Under the pieces are notes generated by a model. It made no database searches. It was given only the letters and a program-made list of their open reading frames with translations, and had not been told where the DNA came from. Shown piece by piece: positions 42,156-49,221 of a DNA stretch of 64,000 nucleotides. Origin of the DNA: DASRIA01 sp963816975 (GTDB taxonomy: Bacteria; Actinomycetota; Thermoleophilia; Solirubrobacterales; JBBDJG01); NCBI GenBank assembly GCA_963816975.1, contig CAWFMD010000006.1, positions 992,001-1,056,000 on the forward strand, written 5' to 3'. Made by a program: the position numbers and the translations under genes. Position 1 is the stretch's first letter. Every line of letters starts with the position of its first letter.

Positions 42156-44048
42156 GTGAAGAGTCTTGCCAGCATCGCCGGGCGGGCAGCGATCGTCTCG
42201 GCGATCGCTGCGGTGGCAGCTGTGGGGGCCGCGCCGGCCGGGGCCGCGCCCACCCACTACGTGAAGATGTCGGACGGCGCCAGCATCGCCATCAACGTGA
42301 AGGTGCCGCCGCACTGTCTCGTCAACAGGTGCCCGACGTTCTTCGAGATGTCGGGATACGAGAGCGGCTCCGACGAGGGCAAGACCCCGCTCGGTCACCT
42401 CGCCGATCAGACCGGCCTTCCGTTCCCGCTCCAGACGGGCACGCGCGCGGCACACGCCTCCCATGTCGATGACCGCTACGTGACGGTGCTCGCCAGCGTG
42501 CGCGGCAGCGGTTGCTCCTCGGGCGAATTCGACCTGTTCAGCTGGCGCTCCGCGCTCGACGGCAAGGAGGTGATCGACAAGTGGATCGCCAAGCAGCCCT
42601 GGTCCGACGGCAACGTCGTGATCTTCGGCCACTCCTACAGCGGCATCACCGGGCTGTTCGTGGCCTCCACGCGCCCCGCGCACCTGCGGGCGGTCAGCGC
42701 ATCGGGGCTGATCGGTGACCTGTACCGCGACATCGTGTACCCGGGCGGCGTCACCAACTACGGCTTCCCGCTGCTGTGGACCGGCGCGATCCGGGTCGCA
42801 TACGACGTCGGCGGCGGCACGGTCGGCGGCCTCTACCCGCTCGAGGACACGAGCGCGAAGTGCGCGGCCAACCAGGCCGAGCGCCGGCGGGCGATCCTCG
42901 AGGACCCGCTGATCCACGGCCTCGACGACACCGACGGCAACTGGTACCACTCGCGCTCGCTGGTCAACTACGTCGACCGCATCGACGTGCCGGTCCACAT
43001 CACGTCCGCCTACCAGGACGAGCAGACTGGCCCGCGCGGCCCCACCAACGTGTTCGACCACCTCTCCGACACGATCTCGAAGCGGCTCGTGCTGGTCAAC
43101 GGCGTGCACGGCACGAACACCAACGCGGACCTGTTGAAGGACCGCATCGCATGGATGGACTACTGGATGCTCGACAAGGGGTCCGCCGACCTCGGCATCA
43201 AGACGGGGAACGTCAGCCTGGCCGGCACGTTCGGCCCCAAGACCACCCCGACCGAGACCTCCCGCGTGATCCTGGGCTACCAGGGCGGCGGCAAGGCCGT
43301 CGGTGAGGTCGAGTCGGACGGATTCCCGCTGGGCCAGACGCAGTGGACGGACCTGTACGCGACCGACGGGAACAGGCTGCTGTGGCAGCAGGAAGTGACC
43401 GAGCCCGGCACCTCGACCTGGATCAACGGCTCGCACCGCCAGTCGTACTCCTACCAGGCCGGCGTGAACACCGGCGGCGAGGTCTCCAGCCCGACTGGCC
43501 CGGACGAGGTCGAGCTGTCGTCGTTCGAGTTCCAGCACCCGGTGGCGATCGCGGGTCCGATCACGGCGACTCTGTACATGTCGTCGTCGGTCCCTGACAC
43601 CGAGGTATTCGTGCAGCTGATCGACCGCGGCCCCGACGGGTCGCTCCTCTACCTCAACCGCGGCATGCTCCGGGCGAGCCACCGCCAGATCGACGAGGAC
43701 GAGTCCCAGAAGGCATCCGACGGCCACATCTACCGGCCGTGGCGACCCCACGAGGAGCGGCAGAACGTGACGCCCGGCGAGATCACCGAGTACCTGATCG
43801 AGGTCTTCCCGGTCGGGCACGTCTTCCTGCCGGGGCACGAGCTGGTCGCGAAGATCCACGCTCCGCCGCTGGATGACAACGACTACACCTACATCCCGAA
43901 GACTCTGCCCGGGCAGAACACCCTGCATCTCGGGCAGGACACTCCGACGCGGCTGACGCTGCCGATCGTCCCGATGTCGGAAGTGACGGGGTTCCAGGCG
44001 CCAACGGGCTCATGCCCGTACGCGTCGATGCGCTGCCTCACCCCCTAG
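42156..44048 (+). CDS. Secreted CocE/NonD-type hydrolase (X-Pro dipeptidyl-peptidase S15 family)
   Basis: The protein has 630 residues. It starts with a signal peptide (KSLASIAGRAAIVSAIAAVA, cut after AGAAPAGAA), so it is exported. The alpha/beta hydrolase part carries the S15 nucleophile VVIFGHSYSGITGLF and preceding YVTVLASVRGSGCSSGEF, while the C-terminal jelly-roll reads PVAIAGPITATLYMSSSVPD and later HELVAKIHAPPLDDNDYTY. This matches CocE-like acyl-ester or amide hydrolases. Asp and His of the triad are expected in the regions near residues 290 and 320 (VHGTNTN). The start GTG 42156 has an AGGGGGATCAG box. A strong terminator follows at 44071. Confidence 0.8.
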   Translation: MKSLASIAGRAAIVSAIAAVAAVGAAPAGAAPTHYVKMSDGASIAINVKVPPHCLVNRCPTFFEMSGYESGSDEGKTPLGHLADQTGLPFPLQTGTRAAHASHVDDRYVTVLASVRGSGCSSGEFDLFSWRSALDGKEVIDKWIAKQPWSDGNVVIFGHSYSGITGLFVASTRPAHLRAVSASGLIGDLYRDIVYPGGVTNYGFPLLWTGAIRVAYDVGGGTVGGLYPLEDTSAKCAANQAERRRAILEDPLIHGLDDTDGNWYHSRSLVNYVDRIDVPVHITSAYQDEQTGPRGPTNVFDHLSDTISKRLVLVNGVHGTNTNADLLKDRIAWMDYWMLDKGSADLGIKTGNVSLAGTFGPKTTPTETSRVILGYQGGGKAVGEVESDGFPLGQTQWTDLYATDGNRLLWQQEVTEPGTSTWINGSHRQSYSYQAGVNTGGEVSSPTGPDEVELSSFEFQHPVAIAGPITATLYMSSSVPDTEVFVQLIDRGPDGSLLYLNRGMLRASHRQIDEDESQKASDGHIYRPWRPHEERQNVTPGEITEYLIEVFPVGHVFLPGHELVAKIHAPPLDDNDYTYIPKTLPGQNTLHLGQDTPTRLTLPIVPMSEVTGFQAPTGSCPYASMRCLTP

Positions 44049-44070
44049 GAGGGAGCGGCGAGCTCCGCGA

Positions 44071-44107
44071 CGAGGGGCGGGCGGATGGGCGCCCGCCCCC
44101 TCGTTTT
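44071..44107 (+). terminator. Intrinsic terminator of the CocE-like gene
   Basis: A long GC stem pairs CGAGGGGCGGGCG with CGCCCGCCCCCTCG (one bulged C) and is followed by TTTT, 23 bases beyond the stop codon. Confidence 0.85.
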
Positions 44108-44135
44108 CTGGCCGGGGACCGTCTGGTTCCTCTGG

Positions 44136-44141
44136 CAGGAT
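44136..44141 (+). promoter_or_regulatory. -10 element CAGGAT
   Basis: CAGGAT ends 10 bases before ATG 44152. It overlaps the earlier in-frame ATG 44140, so the later start is preferred. Confidence 0.4.
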
Positions 44142-44151
44142 GGCCGCCCGA

Positions 44152-45024
44152 ATGCGGTGCGCGGCAATCGACATCGGGTCGAACACCACGCGCGTGCTGG
44201 TCGCCGAGCCCGATGACGGTCAGCTGCGCGGAGTGATGGACCAGAAGGCCTTCACCCGGCTCGGCCAGGCGCGCGGGCCCGACGGCTCGATCGTGCCGGA
44301 GAAGGTCGCCGAGGTCGCGGATGCCGTGGCGACGCAGGTGCGGCTCGCGGAGGAGCTCGATGCCGATGCGATCCGCATCGTGGCCACCGCGGCGATGCGC
44401 GAGGCCGCGAACCGCGAGCACGTGATCGACCAGATCACGCGCGCCTGCGGCATACCCGTCGAGGTCCTGACCGAGCAGGAGGAGGGCCGCCTCGCGTTCG
44501 TCGGGGCGACGCGCACGCTCGGGCACGTGGCCGACGGGGAGATCGCCGTGGTCGACGTCGGCGGCGGCTCCACCGAGATCGTGCTCGGCAGCCTCGGGGC
44601 CGGGGTGCACGACGTCTGCTCGTTCAAGCTCGGCTCCGGATCGCTGACCGAGCGGTTCCTCTCCGGCGATCCGCCCGCGGCCGCCGAGATCCGCGCCCTG
44701 CGCGCGCACGTGGACGAGCGCTTCGCCGACGTCGCGTTCGGCACGCCGCAGCAGGCCGTGGCCGTCGGCGGCAGCGCGACCTCGCTGCGGACACTCGTGG
44801 GCGCGGTGCTTGACTACGAGACCTTGGAGCGGGCGATCCGCGTGCTCACGGGCGACCCGATCGACACGGTCGCAAAGCGCTTCGAGCTCGACCCGCGCCG
44901 CGTGCGCATGCTGCCCGCCGGGATGATCGTGCTGGAGAAGATCTCCGAGCTGCTCGGCAGCCCCCTGCAGATCGGCAAGGGCGCGCTGCGCGACGGCGTG
45001 ATCTTGGACCTGCTGAAGCGCTGA
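44152..45024 (+). CDS. Ppx/GppA-type phosphatase (exopolyphosphatase)
   Basis: The protein has 290 residues. The sugar-kinase/Hsp70-like motifs are clear: CAAIDIGSNTTRVLVAE at the start, GEIAVVDVGGGSTEIVLGSL (residues about 130-149) and AVAVGGSATSLRTLVGAVL. It would cleave polyphosphate or (p)ppGpp. It has only the short N-terminal catalytic unit, as in actinobacterial Ppx1/Ppx2. ATG 44152 is chosen over 44140 because of the -10 element. It is convergent with the histidine kinase gene, with no gap. Confidence 0.88.
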   Translation: MRCAAIDIGSNTTRVLVAEPDDGQLRGVMDQKAFTRLGQARGPDGSIVPEKVAEVADAVATQVRLAEELDADAIRIVATAAMREAANREHVIDQITRACGIPVEVLTEQEEGRLAFVGATRTLGHVADGEIAVVDVGGGSTEIVLGSLGAGVHDVCSFKLGSGSLTERFLSGDPPAAAEIRALRAHVDERFADVAFGTPQQAVAVGGSATSLRTLVGAVLDYETLERAIRVLTGDPIDTVAKRFELDPRRVRMLPAGMIVLEKISELLGSPLQIGKGALRDGVILDLLKR

Positions 45025-46458
45025 CTACGCCGGTGGGACGGCGCCGTTCGCCGGATCGCCGAACGTGACCGTCAGCATCGCTCCGCCGCCGCGCGCGTTG
45101 TCCGCGCGGGCCTTCCCGCCGTGGCTGTCGGCGATCTGCTTGACGATCGCGAGGCCGAGGCCGGATCCGGGCATTCCGCGCGCGGAGTCCGCCCGATAGA
45201 AGCGGTTGAAGATGTAGGGCAGGTCGACGGGGTCGAAGCCGGGGCCGGAGTCCATCACGCGCAGCTCGCCGTCGGCGACGCGCACCGCCACCACGCCCCC
45301 GGGTGGGCTCCACTTGACCGCGTTGTCGAGCAGGTTGGTGGCCGCCCGCGAGATCGCTGCCGGCATGCCGTGGACCGTGGTGGGATGCAGGTCCGTCTCG
45401 AAGCGCACGTCGTTGCGGGCGGGCATGCGCTCGACGACGTGGCGGACCAGCTCGTCGAGGCGCACGTCCTCGCGGGGCTCGTCGCGCTCTGCGCCGCGGG
45501 CGAGGTCGACGACGTCGGCGACCAGCGCGGACAGCTCGGCCAGCTGGTCCTCGGTCTCCTGCAGGAGCGCCGCCCGCTCGCCGCTCGGCATGTCGGCCGC
45601 GCGGGCCAGCACCTGCACGTTCGTGCGCACGCTCGCGAGCGGCGTGCGCAACTCGTGCGACGCGTCGGCGACGAGGCTGCGCTGCTGCTCGATCGAGCGC
45701 TCCAGCGCGTCGAGGGTCGTGTTGAAGCTATGCGCCAGGCGGGCCAGCTCGTCGCGGCCGTGGGCGTCGAGGCGGTGGGAGGGGTCGGGGTCGTGGGTCA
45801 GCGCCTCCGTGCGGTCGGTGAAGCGGCGCACCGGGGCGAGCGCCGACCGCGCGACCACGGCGCCCAGCGCGATCCCGAGGCCCGCGCCGCCGGCCACCAC
45901 GGCGGCGAGGATGCGCAGCAGCCGCCGCAGCACTCCGTCCACCTCGTCCAGCGGCCGCGCGACCTGTAGCGCCACGCCGGGGTCAGGCGCCTGCTGGACC
46001 AGCACACGGAGGTGACTGCCCTCGACGTCCTTGTCGGTCAGGTAGGTCCCGCTGGTACCGCGCGCCACGCTCCGTACGCGTTCGTCGACGGGAATCTCGG
46101 AGCTGGCGCGGTCGGGGCTCGACAGGGTCCCGTCCGCGCGCACGAGCTGGATCACCCCGGCTGCCCCGCCGAACGCGGGAGGCTGCACATCGGGCGGCAG
46201 CGGGAGGCGCTCGCCGGGTGGCGCAGGCCGCGCGCCGAGCAGGGGCCCTCCGCGCTCGCGTAGGCGCCCACCGCGCCGCTCGAACTGCGGTGCGGCCCGC
46301 AGCCGGTCCGTGGCGAGCGTCGCGCGCTCTCGCAGCGAGTCGTCGATCTCGCCGCGCAATTCGCTGCGCACCGCGAAGTAGACGACGACCGCGGCCGCCG
46401 CGACCGCCAGCGCGACCGCCAGCCCGGCGGCCAGCGCCAGACGGGTGCGCAGGGTCAT
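45025..46458 (-). CDS. Sensor histidine kinase (MprB-like)
   Basis: The protein has 477 residues. An N-terminal helix (LALAAGLAVALAVAAAAVVV) and a second near residue 190 (ILAAVVAGGAGLGIALGAV) enclose an extracellular sensor domain rich in arginine and proline. A HAMP region follows, then the H-box LVADASHELRTPLASVR, N-box NLLDNAVKWSPPGG, and G-boxes VMDSGPGFDPVD and GMPGSGLGLAIVKQIADS. It phosphorylates the response regulator encoded just upstream; the two overlap by 4 bases as ATGA. The signal is unknown; a cell-envelope cue is likely by analogy to MprAB. Confidence 0.9.
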   Translation of the reverse strand: MTLRTRLALAAGLAVALAVAAAAVVVYFAVRSELRGEIDDSLRERATLATDRLRAAPQFERRGGRLRERGGPLLGARPAPPGERLPLPPDVQPPAFGGAAGVIQLVRADGTLSSPDRASSEIPVDERVRSVARGTSGTYLTDKDVEGSHLRVLVQQAPDPGVALQVARPLDEVDGVLRRLLRILAAVVAGGAGLGIALGAVVARSALAPVRRFTDRTEALTHDPDPSHRLDAHGRDELARLAHSFNTTLDALERSIEQQRSLVADASHELRTPLASVRTNVQVLARAADMPSGERAALLQETEDQLAELSALVADVVDLARGAERDEPREDVRLDELVRHVVERMPARNDVRFETDLHPTTVHGMPAAISRAATNLLDNAVKWSPPGGVVAVRVADGELRVMDSGPGFDPVDLPYIFNRFYRADSARGMPGSGLGLAIVKQIADSHGGKARADNARGGGAMLTVTFGDPANGAVPPA

Positions 46459-47132
46459 CGGGCCGGCTCGCGCAGCACGTAGCCCATGCCGCGCACGGTC
46501 TGGATCACGCGCGGCTCACCGTTCGCCTCGAGCTTGCGCCGCAGGTATCCGATGTACACGCTGAGCGAGTTGGACAGTGGTCCGAAGTCGTAGTCCCACA
46601 CGCGCTCGTAGATCTGCCCGCGGCTCAGTACCTGCCGCGGATTGCGCATGAACAGCTCCAGCAGGTTGTACTCGGTGAGAGTCAGCTCGATCCGCCGGCC
46701 GCCGCGGGACGCCTCGCGGGTCCCGTGGTCGAGCGCGAGGTCACCGAACGTCACAACCGACCCGGCGCCGTTGGTGGAGCGGCGCAGCAGCGCGCGGATG
46801 CGCGCGAGCAGCTCGTCCAGGTCGAAAGGCTTCACGACGTAGTCGTCCGCGCCCGCGTCGAGACCGGCGACCCGGTCCGCCACCGTCTCGCGCGCGGTCA
46901 GCATCAGCACGGGCGTGCGGTCCCCCGCGGCGCGCATGCGGCGGCATACCTCGAGCCCGTCGACGTCCGGCATCAGCACGTCGAGCACCACGACGTCGGG
47001 CGAAGACCGCGCGAGCAATGACACCGCGGGCTCGCCGCCCTCGGCCTCCGTGACGTCGTAGCCGGCCAGCGTGAAAGCGCGTCGCAGCGCATTGCGCACC
47101 GCGCGCTCGTCGTCCACGACCAGGACCTGCAT
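46455..47132 (-). CDS. OmpR/MprA-type response regulator
   Basis: The protein has 225 residues. The receiver domain has acidic DDE at the start (VLVVDDERAVRNALR), the phospho-acceptor aspartate in VVVLDVLMPDVDGLEVC, and the lysine in DDYVVKPFDLDELLARIRAL. The C-terminal winged helix reads LTLTEYNLLELFMRNPRQVL and SLSVYIGYLRRKLEANGEPR, then VIQTVRGMGYVLREPAR. ATG 47132 is preferred, with TACGAT 6 bases upstream. It is co-transcribed with the kinase gene. Confidence 0.92.
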   Translation of the reverse strand: MQVLVVDDERAVRNALRRAFTLAGYDVTEAEGGEPAVSLLARSSPDVVVLDVLMPDVDGLEVCRRMRAAGDRTPVLMLTARETVADRVAGLDAGADDYVVKPFDLDELLARIRALLRRSTNGAGSVVTFGDLALDHGTREASRGGRRIELTLTEYNLLELFMRNPRQVLSRGQIYERVWDYDFGPLSNSLSVYIGYLRRKLEANGEPRVIQTVRGMGYVLREPAR

Positions 47133-47138
47133 CACTCC

Positions 47139-47144
47139 ATCGTA
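47139..47144 (-). promoter_or_regulatory. -10 element TACGAT of the two-component operon
   Basis: On the minus strand TACGAT ends 6 bases before ATG 47132. The region up to the divergent epimerase gene is 70 bases long. Confidence 0.5.
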
Positions 47145-47202
47145 AGCCGCGCACCCGGTCCCGGTGCGGCTCCACGGGCACTTTTAGCGAACTCTTATCC
47201 GG

Positions 47203-47208
47203 TATCTT
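47203..47208 (+). promoter_or_regulatory. -10 element TATCTT, leaderless start
   Basis: TATCTT ends 7 bases before GTG 47216. Confidence 0.5.
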
Positions 47209-47215
47209 CGCCGCC

Positions 47216-48181
47216 GTGGCAGCGATCCCGCGCAGCGTGTTCATCACGGGCGCCTCCGGTCTGATCGGCCGCCGGCTCGCGCAGCGCTACCGCGCGGCGG
47301 GAGCGCAGGTGTCGGGGATGGACGTGCGCGCGGACGCGCCGGCCGCGGTGGTCGCGGGCGATCTCGCGAAGCCGGGAGCCTGGCAGGACGCGGCGGCCGG
47401 CGCCGAGCTGGTGATCCACACCGCCGCGCTGCTCGGCATGGGGCGCAGGCGGGCAGACGAGTTCTGGCGGGTGAACGTGCTCGGCACGCGTCACGCGCTC
47501 GACGCGGCGGCGCGCGGCGGCGCGCAGCGCTTCGTGCACTTCTCCTCGATCGTGACCTTCGGGTTCGACTACCCCGACGGCGTCGACGAGCGCTACCCGC
47601 TGCGGCCCAACGGCGTGTCCTACGTGGACACGAAGGTCGCGGCCGAGCAGGCGGTCCTGCAGGCGCACGCCGGGGGCGAGGTGGCCTGCACGATCATCCG
47701 CCCGGGCGACGTCTACGGGCCGCAGTCGAACTTCTGGACCGTGATGCCGGTGCAGGAGATCAAGCGCGGCCGCATCGTCCTCCCGGCGATGGGCCGGGGG
47801 CACCTCAGTCCGGTGTACGTCGACGACCTGGTGGAGGGCGTGATGCTGGCGGCCGGGCATCCGGCCGCGGCGGGGCAGCCCTTCACGCTCACGGGCGGGG
47901 TCGCCGTCGAGACGCGCGACTTCTTCGGCCGCTACGCGCGGATGGCCGGCAAGCAGCGCGTGCCCGTCGCGCCGACGCCGGTGGTGGTGGCGCTGGCCGC
48001 CACGCTGGGGCGCATCGGCGGCACCGGCGAGGTCACGCCCGACGGCATCCGCTACCTCGCGCGCCGCGGCGGCTACTCCATCGACAAGGCCCGCGCGCTG
48101 CTCGGCTACGAGCCCGCGGTCGACCTCGACGAGGGCATGCGACGCACCGAGGAGTGGCTGCGCGCCGAGGGCGTGGTCTAG
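47216..48181 (+). CDS. NAD-dependent epimerase/dehydratase (3-beta-hydroxysteroid dehydrogenase-like)
   Basis: The protein has 321 residues. It is an extended SDR: VFITGASGLIGRRLAQRYRA (TGxxGxxG), VIHTAALLGMGRRRADEFWR, then FVHFSSIVTFGFDYPDGV and SYVDTKVAAEQAVLQAHAGG with the YxxxK pair, and CTIIRPGDVYGPQSNFW. The C-terminal half has GHLSPVYVDDLVEGVMLAA. Members act on sterol, sugar or terpenoid substrates, which I cannot resolve. The start GTG 47216 fits the TATCTT element. It is divergent from the two-component genes, and repeat copy 3 follows 30 bases after its end. Confidence 0.82.
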   Translation: MAAIPRSVFITGASGLIGRRLAQRYRAAGAQVSGMDVRADAPAAVVAGDLAKPGAWQDAAAGAELVIHTAALLGMGRRRADEFWRVNVLGTRHALDAAARGGAQRFVHFSSIVTFGFDYPDGVDERYPLRPNGVSYVDTKVAAEQAVLQAHAGGEVACTIIRPGDVYGPQSNFWTVMPVQEIKRGRIVLPAMGRGHLSPVYVDDLVEGVMLAAGHPAAAGQPFTLTGGVAVETRDFFGRYARMAGKQRVPVAPTPVVVALAATLGRIGGTGEVTPDGIRYLARRGGYSIDKARALLGYEPAVDLDEGMRRTEEWLRAEGVV

Positions 48182-48210
48182 GGCGCCGCGCCGGGTGGAA
48201 CTCCGGCGCC

Positions 48211-48249
48211 GTGGTCGATTTTGTACCCAGGAGGTAGCAAATCGACCAC
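48211..48249. repeat. Palindromic dispersed repeat, copy 3 of 3
   Basis: The 39-bp palindrome has arms GTGGTCGATTTTGTACC and GGTAGCAAATCGACCAC, followed by GGCGG. It lies between convergent gene ends. The outer 11 bases on each side are fully complementary, which makes this the most symmetrical copy. Confidence 0.8.
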
Positions 48250-48291
48250 GGCGGCCGCGCGGGCCGGCGGAGAGGGAGCGATCGCGCCGGG

Positions 48292-48741
48292 TCAGGCGGG
48301 CTCGAGGATCACGACCGGGATGTCGCGCTCGGTCTTGCGCTGGTAGTCCGCGTATGGGGCGTAGATCTCGACCATCTTGGGCCAGATGCGCGCCTTCTCC
48401 TCCGCGCTCGCCTGGCGCGCACGCACCTTGCGCACCTCGCCGTACACGTTCACCGTGGTCTCGGGACTCGCCTTCAGGTTCGGCCACCAGAACGGATCGC
48501 GCGGCGCGCCGCCGAACGACGCGACGAGGATCAGGTCGGCACCGTCGGAGCCGTAGATCAGCGGGCTCGTCATGTGCCGGCCGCTCTTGCGCCCGACGTG
48601 GTCGAGCAACAGCACCGGCGCGCCCTTGTACGTCTTGCCGAGGCGACCGCCGCTGACGCGGTAGGCGCGCACGTGCAGCTGGGTGAACTGCTGCCAGCCG
48701 CGGTAGCCGAAGCGCCGCGCGAGCCGGCCGAGCATCCTCAT
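48292..48741 (-). CDS. Deazaflavin (F420)-dependent nitroreductase-like protein (DDN family)
   Basis: The protein has 149 residues. The DDN pattern is clear: QLHVRAYRVSGGRLGKTYKG, APVLLLDHVGRKSGRHMTSP, LIYGSDGADLILVASFGGAP and RDPFWWPNLKASPETTVNVY. This fold reduces substrates with F420H2 (family of Ddn and related reductases). Its start ATG overlaps the stop of the SRPBCC gene as ATGA, so they are translated together. The substrate is unknown. Confidence 0.85.
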   Translation of the reverse strand: MRMLGRLARRFGYRGWQQFTQLHVRAYRVSGGRLGKTYKGAPVLLLDHVGRKSGRHMTSPLIYGSDGADLILVASFGGAPRDPFWWPNLKASPETTVNVYGEVRKVRARQASAEEKARIWPKMVEIYAPYADYQRKTERDIPVVILEPA

Positions 48742-49175
48742 TGCTCGAGGTCGGCCTTCAGCAGTGACACGTACTCGTCACTCGACTTGCGGATCCCGCG
48801 GGACATCACCGGGCCGAGCAGCTTCGCGGTGCCGTGCAGCTGCGGCTGCATGTGCATCGAGACGTGCGTGTGCCCGTCGTGCTCGTGGATGTCGTAATAG
48901 CCGTCGGGCTCGACCGAGCCGCCGGGCAGCGCCTTCACCGCCGGGCCGTGCCACGCGAGTCGTCCCGGTCGCTGGTACACGGACCAGGAGAAGGTGGAGT
49001 CCGTTCCGCGCTTGTCGTGGTAGCGGAACTCGGTGCCGGGGCCGACCGGTCCCTCCGAGACCTTCTGGACCTCGGTGAACTGCTTCATCCAGCGCGGCAT
49101 GTTCTCGCCGTTCGCGAGGTAGTCGAACACCTCGCTCGCGGGCCGCGCGATCTCGACGTCTGCGCGTACGTCCAT
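48738..49175 (-). CDS. SRPBCC family (polyketide cyclase/dehydrase-like) protein
   Basis: The protein has 145 residues. The fold pattern reads VEIARPASEVFDYLANGENM, then RWMKQFTEVQKVSEGPVGPG, TEFRYHDKRGTDSTFSWSVY and HEHDGHTHVSMHMQPQLHG. It should bind a hydrophobic ligand. ATG 49173-49175 has a GGGAGGT ribosome-binding site. Coupling to the F420-type reductase suggests that it might hand that enzyme a lipid-like substrate, which is an inference. Confidence 0.78.
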   Translation of the reverse strand: MDVRADVEIARPASEVFDYLANGENMPRWMKQFTEVQKVSEGPVGPGTEFRYHDKRGTDSTFSWSVYQRPGRLAWHGPAVKALPGGSVEPDGYYDIHEHDGHTHVSMHMQPQLHGTAKLLGPVMSRGIRKSSDEYVSLLKADLEQ

Positions 49176-49221
49176 CGGTTACCTCCCGGATTGCTTGCGG
49201 GAGCACCTTAACGCCTGGGAG

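Noticed and set aside
42141..43928. 595-residue open frame on the minus strand
   Set aside because: Antisense shadow of the CocE-like gene. No domain and valine/arginine-rich composition.
48211..48249. Palindromic repeat copy 3 as an ordinary intrinsic terminator
   Set aside because: No T-run follows on either strand, and the same sequence occurs at two other places including a gene start.
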